Source: Geobacter sp. (GTDB lineage: Bacteria > Desulfobacterota > Desulfuromonadia > Geobacterales > DSM-12255). From it: a stretch of 64,000 nucleotides of DNA. A program made the position numbers and the translations under genes. The stretch spans positions 124,001 to 188,000 of the forward strand of contig WKKR01000006.1 of the NCBI GenBank assembly GCA_009684525.1, read 5' to 3'. The notes beneath the pieces were generated by a model. It made no database searches and was not told the origin of the DNA. It saw only the letters and a list, made by a program, of their open reading frames with translations. Numbering within the stretch: position 1 is the stretch's first letter; each line of letters opens with the position of its first letter. Positions 8,327 to 16,605 of this stretch are shown here, piece after piece.

Positions 8327-9985
8327 GTGTTGCTCCCGAAAGTATCGAATATCTGCAACCAGTCTGTATTCAAATGCCTGAGACGTTTTTCCCTCGTGCT
8401 GCTGGCGATGTTCGTCGCAGGGATCTCTTTCACCTCTTCATGCCATGCAGGGGTGGCAGCTGCCAACATCCCCCTTGACAGCAGTCTCTACCAAGGGCTG
8501 GAGAAACTCGCAGGATATGGGCTTATTCCCTCCGAGTTCAGGGGCATTCGTCCCTATTCCCGTGCCGAGGCGGCCCGGCTTCTCACGCAGGCCGAAGAAG
8601 CCCTGACAGTGCAGAAGGAGGCTGTCCCTCCTCTCGCCCATGAGCTGGTGAAGCAGTTACGGGCACTGGTACCCCGCGAGATAGCCCTCCAGAGTGATGC
8701 ATCGTCTGCTCCGCTGTTCGACATCAATCCGTTCGCCTCTATCCGTCTCCGGTATACCTGGCTGGACGGTCTTGCCCGCAATTTCACCCGGCAGGTACAC
8801 GACCCCGGTGGTGATGGTGTTTTCGGTATCGGAGCAGGCCTGCGGCCGGACAATCCCTACCCCTCGCCAGTCTGGCAACAGGGGGGGGAAGGAACCCCGC
8901 TGTTTGAAAACAATGAGGGGGTGCGATATGTGGACGGCGACAACTTCCATGCCCAGTGGGGCATGGAGGCCACAGTCTCCACCTGGGGGCTCCTCTTTCT
9001 GGAACCGCAATTCCTGCATTCTGCCGAGACCGACCGGGTAGACCTGCGCAAGGGATATGTGAAGCTCGGCAATGGGGCGCTGGAACTGGAGATCGGGCGT
9101 GATGCCGCGTGGTTCGGGCCCGGATACCGGGGCGCCCTGACCCTCACCAACAACGCGCGCAATTTCGACCTGGTCAAGCTGTCGAGCCCGGAGCCGGTTG
9201 ATCTCGGTAACTGGGGGCTTCTGAAATATGCGCTGCTCGCTTCCCGTTTCGAGCGAACGGTTACCAACGGGGTGGAGCGCGAGCCTTACTTCTTTGCCCT
9301 GAAGCTTTCCTACAAGCCCGTCGACGCCTGGGAAATCGGCTTCAACATGGGGAAGCAGGTGGGAGGCCCCGGGGTCGACAACAGTCTTGGCAGCACGTTG
9401 CGTGGCATTGTCGGCGGTACGAGCGATGACAATGCCAACAGCCTGGCCGGTTTCGATCTCCGCTACCGCGCCTCCTGGTTACGCAATACGGAATTCTACG
9501 GGGAGTTCTCCGGAGAGGATACCGCCAAGTTCTGGCCGATTGTGGAAAGTTACGTGGCAGGCATCTTTGTCCCGAATCTGACCGGTGATGGCCGTAATGA
9601 CCTCAGGTTCGAGTATTTCTGGGGGAACCAGATCCTCTACACCAACGGCACCTTTCCCGGGGGGTATGTGAACCAGGGGATGCCGATCGGCCATTCCCAG
9701 GGGGGGGCGACCCAGGACTTCTTCTTCAGGTACAGCCACTGGTTTTCAGCGAGGACTAACCTGGCCCTGGAGTATATCCATACCCAGCGCGGCGTGATCG
9801 GAAAGCTTCCGGGGCAGGAAGAGGAGCAGAAGAACGCCTGGCGCGGCTTCTGTCGCCTGCCCATTTATGGTGACTGGGATGCGGAGCTGATGTATGGCTG
9901 GGAGCATGTCAACAATTTCGACCTTCTCCCCGGAGCAGAGCGGACAAATCAGGTTTTTGCGCTAGACTTGAGCTACCGTTATTAA
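8327..9985 (+). CDS. Wzi-like capsule assembly outer-membrane protein
   Basis: The 552-residue precursor starts at GTG 8327 with a basic N-region and a hydrophobic signal segment ending near SCHA (about residue 41). A short helical part of the type seen before OM barrels follows (DSSLYQGLEKLAGYGLIPSE..RPYSRAEAARLL). The rest is rich in alternating polar and aromatic strands and ends in LDLSYRY, with the terminal aromatic typical of outer-membrane beta barrels. The Wzi family forms an 18-strand barrel that holds capsule on the cell surface. Its position between the dehydratase and galE supports a role in surface polysaccharide. Specific binding to capsule is inferred from family resemblance. 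Confidence 0.7.
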   Translation: MLLPKVSNICNQSVFKCLRRFSLVLLAMFVAGISFTSSCHAGVAAANIPLDSSLYQGLEKLAGYGLIPSEFRGIRPYSRAEAARLLTQAEEALTVQKEAVPPLAHELVKQLRALVPREIALQSDASSAPLFDINPFASIRLRYTWLDGLARNFTRQVHDPGGDGVFGIGAGLRPDNPYPSPVWQQGGEGTPLFENNEGVRYVDGDNFHAQWGMEATVSTWGLLFLEPQFLHSAETDRVDLRKGYVKLGNGALELEIGRDAAWFGPGYRGALTLTNNARNFDLVKLSSPEPVDLGNWGLLKYALLASRFERTVTNGVEREPYFFALKLSYKPVDAWEIGFNMGKQVGGPGVDNSLGSTLRGIVGGTSDDNANSLAGFDLRYRASWLRNTEFYGEFSGEDTAKFWPIVESYVAGIFVPNLTGDGRNDLRFEYFWGNQILYTNGTFPGGYVNQGMPIGHSQGGATQDFFFRYSHWFSARTNLALEYIHTQRGVIGKLPGQEEEQKNAWRGFCRLPIYGDWDAELMYGWEHVNNFDLLPGAERTNQVFALDLSYRY

Positions 9986-10018
9986 GGAACACAGCCTATT
10001 CTGACGAAGGGATGCACC

Positions 10019-11002
10019 ATGCAGAAAGTTCTTGTTACCGGAGGTTGCGGCTATATCGGTAGCCATGTGGTTCGCCAGTTGAGCGAGGCCGGCTATGCAG
10101 TGGTCGTCTATGATAATCTCTCGACCGGGTTTGCCGACGCACTCATTCATGGGGAACAGCTGATCGTGGGGGATCTCGCCGATACGGCGCGGCTGGATGC
10201 CCTGTTCGTGGAGCACGGCTTCAGACAGGTCCTCCATTTTGCCGCGGCAATCGTGGCCCCTGAATCGGTCACCGATCCGCTCAAATATTATTCCAATAAT
10301 ACCCGCAATACCCTCAATCTGCTCCAGGCCTGCGTCAAGCACGGTGTCGAACGCTTCGTCTTCTCCAGCACTGCTGCGGTATATGGCATGCCCGCTGACG
10401 GCTATGCCAGCGAGACGAGTCCTACCGAGCCGATCAATCCCTATGGAACCTCGAAACTGATGAGCGAATGGATGCTGCGGGACACGGCAGCTGCCCATGC
10501 CCTGAAATTCGTGGCTCTCCGCTATTTCAACGTTGCCGGAGCCGATCCGCTGGCGCGCATGGGGCAGCGCACCCCGGAGGCAACCCATCTGATCAAGGTC
10601 TGTTGCCAGACTGCCCTCGGCCTGCGTGACCGGGTGGCCATCTACGGCACCGACTACGATACGCCGGACGGCACGGGGATCCGCGATTACATCCACATCG
10701 AGGATCTGGCGGCTGCCCATCTTGCTGCGCTTTCCTATCTGGAACAGGGGGGAGAGTCGACGCGCATTAATGTGGGCTATGGCTGTGGGGCAAGTGTGCG
10801 GGAGGTCATCTCCCTGGTGAAAGATGTGAGTGGTATCGATTTCCCGGTCATCGAGGCGCCGCGGCGGCCGGGTGACCCGGCCATGCTGGTGGCCCGTGCG
10901 GATAAAATCCGTTCGCTGCTAGCCTGGACTTCCCGCCACGACAACCTGCGGAGCATCGTGGCCGATGCCTGGCGCTGGGAAAGCAAGTTGCAGGGCAGAT
11001 AG
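10019..11002 (+). CDS. galE: UDP-glucose 4-epimerase
   Basis: The 327-residue protein is an extended short-chain dehydrogenase with the NAD-binding TGGCGYIGSHVVRQL at the N-terminus, the VYDNLSTG loop that selects NAD, and the active-site pair S..T and YGTSK. The conserved RYFNVAGADP and GTGIRDYIH segments are those of GalE. It interconverts UDP-glucose and UDP-galactose (or the HexNAc pair) for surface glycan synthesis. A GAAGGGATG box precedes the ATG. It lies 33 bases after the Wzi-like gene and probably shares its transcript. Confidence 0.9.
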   Translation: MQKVLVTGGCGYIGSHVVRQLSEAGYAVVVYDNLSTGFADALIHGEQLIVGDLADTARLDALFVEHGFRQVLHFAAAIVAPESVTDPLKYYSNNTRNTLNLLQACVKHGVERFVFSSTAAVYGMPADGYASETSPTEPINPYGTSKLMSEWMLRDTAAAHALKFVALRYFNVAGADPLARMGQRTPEATHLIKVCCQTALGLRDRVAIYGTDYDTPDGTGIRDYIHIEDLAAAHLAALSYLEQGGESTRINVGYGCGASVREVISLVKDVSGIDFPVIEAPRRPGDPAMLVARADKIRSLLAWTSRHDNLRSIVADAWRWESKLQGR

Positions 11003-11037
11003 CGGTTTAGACTGTTCAGATCTCAGGAGTTTTTTTT

Positions 11038-11916
11038 ATGATAAAGAGCATGACCGGATATGGCAAGGCAGTACGGGAGGTCGGGGGGAGCAAGCTGGTG
11101 GTGGAGATCCGCTCGGTGAACCATCGCTATGGCGAGGTCTCCGTCAAGGTGCCGCGGACGATGCTGGCATTGGAAAATGATGTCAGGCGCCTGGTGACGA
11201 CGCGGCTCAAACGGGGCAAGATCGAGGTCTTTGTCAAACAGGAGTCGTTTGTCGGGGCGGCAAGCATGCCGGTTCTGAACATCCCCCTTGCCAAGGCCTA
11301 TCATAAGGCGTTCATGTCGTTGAAGGAGGCGCTGGGGCTCGGAGAACCCATATCCCTGTCGCTGCTCGCGGCACAGCGCGACGTGCTGGTCATCGGTGAC
11401 GAAGAGTCCGCACCCGAGACCTGGCTTCCCGAACTGACCGCTGCCGCCAACCAGGCGGTCGACGGTCTCGAAGCCATGCGGATGCGCGAGGGGGAGGCGC
11501 TTCTGGCCGACATCACCCAGCGCCTGGCAACCCTGGAATCCCTCATTGCAACAGTGGCCGAACGGGTGCCACAGGTCGTCAGCGATACGGCGGCAAAGCT
11601 GCGGGAAAGGGTTTCGCAGCTCCTTGCCAGCAACCCCCTCGATGAGGCGAGGATCGCCCAGGAGGTGGCTCTCATGGCTGATCGGTGCGATGTGACCGAA
11701 GAGCTGGTACGGTTCAGGAGCCATCTTACACAGATGTCGTCAACCCTGCGGGCAGACGAGCCGGTGGGGCGCAAGCTGGATTTTCTGCTCCAGGAGCTGA
11801 ACCGGGAGGTGAACACCATCGGTTCGAAGGCCAACGATGCAGAGCTTGCGACGCAGGTGATCGCCCTCAAGGCCGAGCTGGAAAAGATCCGCGAGCAGGT
11901 GCAGAATATCGAATAG
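11038..11916 (+). CDS. yicC: YicC-family endoribonuclease
   Basis: The 292-residue protein begins MIKSMTGYGKA, the hallmark N-terminus of the YicC family, and ends in the conserved DUF1732 region (GRKLDFLLQELNREVNTIGSKAND) near the C-terminus. YicC proteins are stress-linked RNA-binding ribonucleases; the E. coli member acts on small RNA. AGGAG lies nine bases upstream of the ATG, separated by a T-run. It is followed 31 bases later by gmk, a common pairing. In many relatives a small RemA-like gene lies between the two; there is no room for one here. Confidence 0.9.
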   Translation: MIKSMTGYGKAVREVGGSKLVVEIRSVNHRYGEVSVKVPRTMLALENDVRRLVTTRLKRGKIEVFVKQESFVGAASMPVLNIPLAKAYHKAFMSLKEALGLGEPISLSLLAAQRDVLVIGDEESAPETWLPELTAAANQAVDGLEAMRMREGEALLADITQRLATLESLIATVAERVPQVVSDTAAKLRERVSQLLASNPLDEARIAQEVALMADRCDVTEELVRFRSHLTQMSSTLRADEPVGRKLDFLLQELNREVNTIGSKANDAELATQVIALKAELEKIREQVQNIE

Positions 11917-11947
11917 CGCCGGAAAGGTAAGGGGGGAAGGGGTTTTC

Positions 11948-12559
11948 ATGAAACGAGAAGGGATTGTCTTCATTATCTCTGCTCCGTCAGGGGCCGGCAA
12001 GACCACGCTCTGCAAGGAAGTCATTGACATATTCCATGATTTGCGGCATTCTGTGAGCTACACCACGCGGCAGGCGCGCCCCGGCGAGGTTCATGGCCGG
12101 GATTATTTTTTTGTGGGACAGGAAGAGTTTCGCCGGATGGTGGAGGCTGATGAGTTTGTCGAATGGGCCGAGGTCCATGGCAACTGTTACGGAACCGCCC
12201 TTGCTACCCTGGCAGAGTACCGCAGCCGCAACATCGACGTGATTCTGGATATCGATTGCCAGGGAGCGCGTCAACTCAAGGAACAGTTTGCCGGAGGGGT
12301 TTTCATCTTCATCCTGCCTCCCAGCTACCATGAATTGCGTCGCCGGCTGGATAAGCGCAATTCCGACAGCGAAGAGGTCATTGAGATGCGGATCGAGAAT
12401 GCCGCCGCCGAGATCCGTGAGTCCCGCTGGTATAATTACATCATTTTCAACGACGATTTCAGTCGGGCACTTGAAGAGCTGAAATCGGTCATCATCGCCG
12501 AACGTTGCCGGACCGATCGGGTTCTGGATGCTGTCGGCGAGATGTTCGAGCTTTCGTAA
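11948..12559 (+). CDS. gmk: guanylate kinase
   Basis: The 203-residue enzyme phosphorylates GMP to GDP with ATP. The P-loop is APSGAGKTTL at about residues 12-21. The GMP-binding region shows SYTTRQARPGEVHGRDYFFV and the EWAEVHGNCYGT segment, and the lid has the DKRNSDSEE arginine-rich helix. Length and motif order match standard bacterial Gmk. A GGGGAAGGGG purine stretch precedes the ATG. It sits in the yicC-gmk-rpoZ order that is widespread in bacteria, linking GTP supply to the rel gene encoded next. Confidence 0.95.
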   Translation: MKREGIVFIISAPSGAGKTTLCKEVIDIFHDLRHSVSYTTRQARPGEVHGRDYFFVGQEEFRRMVEADEFVEWAEVHGNCYGTALATLAEYRSRNIDVILDIDCQGARQLKEQFAGGVFIFILPPSYHELRRRLDKRNSDSEEVIEMRIENAAAEIRESRWYNYIIFNDDFSRALEELKSVIIAERCRTDRVLDAVGEMFELS

Positions 12560-12578
12560 CACAAAAAGGGGGAGATAG

Positions 12579-12788
12579 ATGGCACGGGTTACGGTTGAAG
12601 ATTGTCTCGAACGGGTAGATAACCGTTTTCTGCTGGTGATGTTGGCGTCCAAAAGGGTGAAACAGCTCTACAAGGGGGCCAGGCCGCTTATTGAAAACAA
12701 AAGCACCAACAAAAATGTCGTTCTTGCCTTGCGCGAGATTGCTGCCGGCAAGGTCAACTACGAACTGACTGCACGCCGAAGCCGGTAA
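12579..12788 (+). CDS. rpoZ: RNA polymerase omega subunit
   Basis: The 69-residue protein begins [17 protein letters not shown] and continues with the [10 protein letters not shown] and [14 protein letters not shown] segments that define RpoZ. Omega helps assemble the beta' subunit and in proteobacteria forms one of the ppGpp-binding sites of RNA polymerase. The start has an AAGGGGGAG box. It follows gmk by 19 bases and is closed by a strong intrinsic terminator, so the rel gene downstream probably has separate or read-through expression. Confidence 0.95.
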   Translation: MARVTVEDCLERVDNRFLLVMLASKRVKQLYKGARPLIENKSTNKNVVLALREIAAGKVNYELTARRSR

Positions 12789-12801
12789 CGGTTTTGTTGC
12801 G

Positions 12802-12836
12802 GAGGGCAGAGGCTGTCAAGCTTTTGCCCTCTTTTT
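12802..12836 (+). terminator. rho-independent terminator after rpoZ
   Basis: A 13-base arm at 12802-12814 pairs with 12819-12831 (two G-U pairs) around a GTCA tetraloop, followed at once by five Ts at 12832-12836. Confidence 0.85.
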
Positions 12837-12923
12837 GTATCTCCTGCACGACATTTCCGTTCGCACATCTTCGGCTGATTACCGCTCCCCAACCCTTGCT
12901 TCAGGTAACGGTGCCGCTCACCT

Positions 12924-15074
12924 ATGATCAGGCTTAACGACATACTCGATAAAGTGATGGCGTACAACCCTTCAGCTGACCTGGATCTGGTCCGCAAGGC
13001 CTACGTCTATTGCGCCAAGGTCCACCAGGGTCAGACGCGCCTTTCCGGTGAGCCCTATCTGGTGCATCCCATGGAGGTGGCGGCAATTCTCGCCGATCTC
13101 CGTCTGGATGTCCCCACGGTGGTTACCGGACTCCTGCACGACACGGTCGAGGACACCCTGACCACCCTGGATGAACTGAAGGAGCTGTTTGGCGAAGAGG
13201 TGGCGATCCTGGTTGACGGCGTAACCAAGATCGGCAAGATCCATTTCAAGACCAAAGAGGAGAGCCAGGCTGAGAACTTCCGCAAGATGCTCCTGGCCAT
13301 GTCCAACGACATCCGGGTCATCCTGATCAAGCTTGCCGACCGCCTGCACAACATGCGGACCCTGCAGTACCAGCCTGAACCCAAGCAGCGCAGCATTGCC
13401 AAGGAAACCCTCGATATTTACGCCCCCATAGCCAACCGGCTCGGCATCTCCTGGATCAAGAGCGAGCTGGAGGACCTTTCTTTCCGCTACCTCGACCCGC
13501 AACTCTACTACGATCTCGCCTCAAAAGTGACCAAGAAGAAGAAGGAGCGGGAAGCCGATGTGGAGAAGGCGCGCTCCACCATCGCCGCCAAACTGGCAGA
13601 GCATGACATCAAGGGTGATGTCTATGGCCGGAGCAAGCATCTCTATTCCATCTATCGCAAGATGGAAAGCCGTAACGTGGATATCGACCAGATCTATGAC
13701 CTGATCGCCATCCGTGTCATGGTGGAGGGGATTCGCGAGTGCTACGAGGTGCTCGGCATCATCCACTCCACCTGGAAACCGGTGCCGGGCCGCTTCAAGG
13801 ACTACATCGCCATGCCTAAGGGGAACATGTACCAGTCGCTGCACACGACGGTCATCGGTCCTTTCGGCGAACGGATGGAGGTGCAGATCCGCACCGGCGA
13901 GATGCATCGGGTGGCCGAGGCGGGAATCGCGGCGCACTGGAAATACAAGGAGGGGAAAGGGTACGACGAGAAGGACGTCAAGCGCTTTGCCTGGCTCCGG
14001 CAACTGCTGGAGTGGCAGCAGGAGCTGCAGGACTCCCGCGAGTTCATGGACACAGTCAAGGTGGAACTCTTCCCGGAAGAGGTCTACGTCTTTACCCCCA
14101 AGGGGGATGTGAAGAGCTTTCCCAAGGGGTCGACCCCCATCGATTTTGCCTACAGCGTCCATACCGATGTGGGGCACCGTTGTGTCGGCGCCAAGGTCAA
14201 CGGCAAACTGGTGCCGCTCAAGCACGAACTCAAGACCGGCGATATCGTCGAGGTGCTCACCTCGCCGCACCATACCCCCAGCAAGGACTGGCTGAAGGTT
14301 GTCAGGAGTTCGCGGGCGCGCAACAAGATCCGTGTCTGGATCAAGACCGAGGAGCGCAAGAGGAGCATCACCCTGGGCCGCGAGATCTGCGAGAAGGAGT
14401 TCCGCCGCTACTCGCTCAATTTTGCAAAGCTGCAGAGGAGTGGGGACGTCAAGAAGCTTGCTGCCGAATTCGGCCTTGTTACTGAGGAAGACCTCCTGGC
14501 CTCTATCGGTTACGGCAAACTTTCCTCCCATCAGGTCATTGCCAAGCTTATCCCGGCGGAGAAGCTGGAGCAGCATCAGGAGCGCAAGGAGAGCCGGGTC
14601 GGCAAGGTCATCGAAAAGCTGATCAAGAAATCTTCGAGTGCGATCCAGATCAGCGGAGTAGAGGATGTCCTGGTCCGCTTCGGCAAATGCTGCAACCCGG
14701 TTCCCGGTGACGACATCGTCGGGTTCATCACCCGGGGGCGAGGGGTAACGATCCATACCAGCGACTGTCCGCTGGCCCTGGAGAGCGACCCTGACCGTCG
14801 GATCGAGGTCGCCTGGAACAGGGACAAGCGCGCCGCATTGCCGGTCAAGATCAGGGTCACCTGCCATGACGAAAAGGGGATCCTGGCCAACATCTCCCAG
14901 GCCATCACCAACTGCGAGGCCAACATCGCCAGTGCCACGATTCAGAGCACCGTGGACAAGCGCGGCATCAATATCTTCGAGATTGAAATCACCGACCTCG
15001 ACCACCTGAACCGGGTGATCAAGAGCGTCATGCAGATCAAAGGGGTCACCAAGGTTGACCGGCTGAAGAGCTGA
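12924..15074 (+). CDS. rel: bifunctional (p)ppGpp synthetase/hydrolase (Rel/SpoT family)
   Basis: The 716-residue protein has the full long-RSH order. The HD hydrolase domain comes first with GLLHDTVEDT (about residues 68-77) and the KLADRLHNMRTL motif. The synthetase domain has YGRSKHLYSIYRKM and DLIAIRVMV, the TGS domain begins at VYVFTPKGDVKSFPKG near residue 392, and an ACT domain is at the C-terminus. Intact HD residues suggest it can both make and hydrolyse the alarmone, as expected where a single RSH serves the cell. It is next to rpoZ and gmk, which handle ppGpp targets and precursors. The ribosome-binding site is weak. Confidence 0.93.
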   Translation: MIRLNDILDKVMAYNPSADLDLVRKAYVYCAKVHQGQTRLSGEPYLVHPMEVAAILADLRLDVPTVVTGLLHDTVEDTLTTLDELKELFGEEVAILVDGVTKIGKIHFKTKEESQAENFRKMLLAMSNDIRVILIKLADRLHNMRTLQYQPEPKQRSIAKETLDIYAPIANRLGISWIKSELEDLSFRYLDPQLYYDLASKVTKKKKEREADVEKARSTIAAKLAEHDIKGDVYGRSKHLYSIYRKMESRNVDIDQIYDLIAIRVMVEGIRECYEVLGIIHSTWKPVPGRFKDYIAMPKGNMYQSLHTTVIGPFGERMEVQIRTGEMHRVAEAGIAAHWKYKEGKGYDEKDVKRFAWLRQLLEWQQELQDSREFMDTVKVELFPEEVYVFTPKGDVKSFPKGSTPIDFAYSVHTDVGHRCVGAKVNGKLVPLKHELKTGDIVEVLTSPHHTPSKDWLKVVRSSRARNKIRVWIKTEERKRSITLGREICEKEFRRYSLNFAKLQRSGDVKKLAAEFGLVTEEDLLASIGYGKLSSHQVIAKLIPAEKLEQHQERKESRVGKVIEKLIKKSSSAIQISGVEDVLVRFGKCCNPVPGDDIVGFITRGRGVTIHTSDCPLALESDPDRRIEVAWNRDKRAALPVKIRVTCHDEKGILANISQAITNCEANIASATIQSTVDKRGINIFEIEITDLDHLNRVIKSVMQIKGVTKVDRLKS

Positions 15075-15165
15075 ACGGTTTCGCACCGGCGCGGCAGGGT
15101 ATTTTCGCGCTGCTCACGAAAGCGCGACCGGCACATCCGGTATCATGATTGGGGAGGGAACAGCC

Positions 15166-15552
15166 ATGGGCGGCAAGGAGATCATCAGTACCGATAAGGC
15201 ACCACAGGCAATCGGTCCGTATTCGCAGGGGGTGAAGGCAGGGGGGCTGGTGTTTTTTTCAGGCCAGATCCCGCTTGATCCTGCTACGGGCATGCTGAAG
15301 GGGGAGTCCATTGCCGAACAGACCGGGCAGGTCATGCTCAACATCGCCGCCATGCTGGCCGCAGCCGGACTCGGCTTTGACGATCTGGTGAAGACGACGA
15401 TCTACCTTGCCGATATGGACGATTTTGCCACGGTGAACGAGATTTATGGCAGCCGGTTTACCGCGAACCCTCCGGCACGGTCGACGGTGGCTGTGCGTGC
15501 GCTGCCCAAGGGGGCAAAGGTCGAGATAGAGGTTATTGCCCTGGCTCGATAA
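15166..15552 (+). CDS. ridA: RidA-family enamine/imine deaminase
   Basis: The 128-residue protein matches RidA (YjgF/YER057c/UK114): APQAIGPYSQGVKAGG near the N-terminus, FFSGQIPLDP, the VKTTIYLADMDDF segment with the binding-pocket arginine supplied later by ARSTVAVRALPKGAKVEIE. RidA hydrolyses reactive 2-aminoacrylate-type enamines released by PLP enzymes. I chose ATG 15166 because GGGGAGGGA lies seven bases upstream; an ATG at 15145 has none. The gene is alone between rel and rpmB. Confidence 0.9.
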   Translation: MGGKEIISTDKAPQAIGPYSQGVKAGGLVFFSGQIPLDPATGMLKGESIAEQTGQVMLNIAAMLAAAGLGFDDLVKTTIYLADMDDFATVNEIYGSRFTANPPARSTVAVRALPKGAKVEIEVIALAR

Positions 15553-15614
15553 TGGTACTTTACGGGTGGAAGCGAGCCGGCCGGGCATTTGGGGTGCATG
15601 GCCTGCCGAACATG

Positions 15615-15646
15615 AAAAAGCCGCAGCGCATGGAACGCTGCGGCTT
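15615..15646 (-). terminator. rho-independent terminator of rpmB
   Basis: AAGCCGCAGCG at 15618-15628 pairs perfectly with 15636-15646 around a seven-base loop. On the minus strand the hairpin runs into a five-T tract (15615-15619), so it ends rpmB; it may also limit read-through from ridA. Confidence 0.85.
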
Positions 15647-15678
15647 GTGTGTGGCGCAGGTGCGGGTCTGATGTTGCG

Positions 15679-15870
15679 TCAGAGCGCCTTGGTCACTTTA
15701 CCCGAACGGATGCAACGGGTGCAGACCTTGATGCTCTTGACCGTACCCTCCTGGATTGCCTTGATCTTCTGCAGGTTGGGGTGCCAGGTACGGCGGGTCT
15801 TGTTGTTGGCGTGGCTGACGTTATTGCCGAAACTGGGGCCTTTGCCGCAGATATCGCAAACCTTTGACAT
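15679..15870 (-). CDS. rpmB: 50S ribosomal protein L28
   Basis: The 63-residue protein has the L28 core ([18 protein letters not shown]). It is the cysteine-containing form: C5/C8 and C50/C53 make two CxxC pairs able to hold zinc. Cells often keep zinc-free paralogues for zinc limitation; none is seen here. A GAGGAGG box precedes the ATG, and a matching promoter and terminator frame the gene, so it forms a single-gene transcription unit. Confidence 0.95.
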   Translation of the reverse strand: MSKVCDICGKGPSFGNNVSHANNKTRRTWHPNLQKIKAIQEGTVKSIKVCTRCIRSGKVTKAL

Positions 15871-15903
15871 GTGAAAAACCTCCTCTAGAAAACTAAGCCT
15901 CGA

Positions 15904-15932
15904 TTTTTAGCAAATTGCTCACGAAAGGGCAA
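15904..15932 (-). promoter_or_regulatory. probable sigma-70 promoter of rpmB
   Basis: Read on the minus strand, TTGCCC (15927-15932), a 17-base spacer and TAAAAA (15904-15909) lie 34 bases ahead of the rpmB start. Each box matches four of six consensus positions. Confidence 0.5.
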
Positions 15933-15972
15933 GCATTTTTTTTGCCGACCTGCTGCGGGTTGCTGGAGAGAC

Positions 15973-16605
15973 ATGATACGCCTGATTGCCCTCATCAAAG
16001 GACTCTTCTTTGTCCTGACCATCGGCCTGGTGGTCGTGGCGGTGCTGTTTGTCGATTTTGCCTATAAGACCTTTTCCCTGAAAAGCCGTGACGTCAATAC
16101 GGATGCCATTGTCGTCCTGGCAGGCGGCCTGGGCAGGGTGGACGAAGGGATCCGGCTCTACCGCGAACATCGGGGGCAATGGCTCTTTCTCATCGGTGTC
16201 GATCCCCTGGTCCGCAAGGGAGAACTCTATCGGGACCGACCCGGTCAGCGGACCTCCGACAGGGTAGTGCTGGAGAACGTTTCCCGCAATACGCTGGAAA
16301 ATGCCCTCTACGCCCGCGAACTGATCGTCGGGAAGCGGATAACCTCGATCCGGCTCATCACCTCCCGCTATCACATGAAGCGGGCGACCCTCTTCTTCCG
16401 TGCCGTTCTTCCCCGTGATGTGGCCATCTACCCGCACCCGGTCGACAGCCGCAACCTGGTCACTGCGTGGTGGAGCCACAGCGGCAGTTTCCGGCTCCTT
16501 TTCAGCGAGTTCTACAAATATACCCTGTTCCGGCTCTTCTTCCTGATCGCTCCAGCGGAACTGCGGCCTTCTCCGGCTCTGCAGTCGCTCCCCGCTGGCG
16601 ACTAG
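15973..16605 (+). CDS. YdcF-family (DUF218) membrane-anchored protein
   Basis: The 210-residue protein has one N-terminal membrane helix (about residues 8-28), then a DUF218 domain: DAIVVLAGGLGRVDEGIRLY, the middle NTLENA segment and the ITSRYHMKRA motif near residue 135. Family members such as SanA and ElyC affect envelope integrity and undecaprenyl-phosphate handling, but the biochemical activity is not settled. GGAGAG precedes the ATG. The gene converges on metG: the two stop codons overlap within a shared CTAG. Confidence 0.75.
   Translation: MIRLIALIKGLFFVLTIGLVVVAVLFVDFAYKTFSLKSRDVNTDAIVVLAGGLGRVDEGIRLYREHRGQWLFLIGVDPLVRKGELYRDRPGQRTSDRVVLENVSRNTLENALYARELIVGKRITSIRLITSRYHMKRATLFFRAVLPRDVAIYPHPVDSRNLVTAWWSHSGSFRLLFSEFYKYTLFRLFFLIAPAELRPSPALQSLPAGD

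Noticed and set aside
13521-15086. 521-codon open frame on the minus strand opposite rel
   Set aside because: Antisense shadow of the GC-rich rel gene, without start signals.
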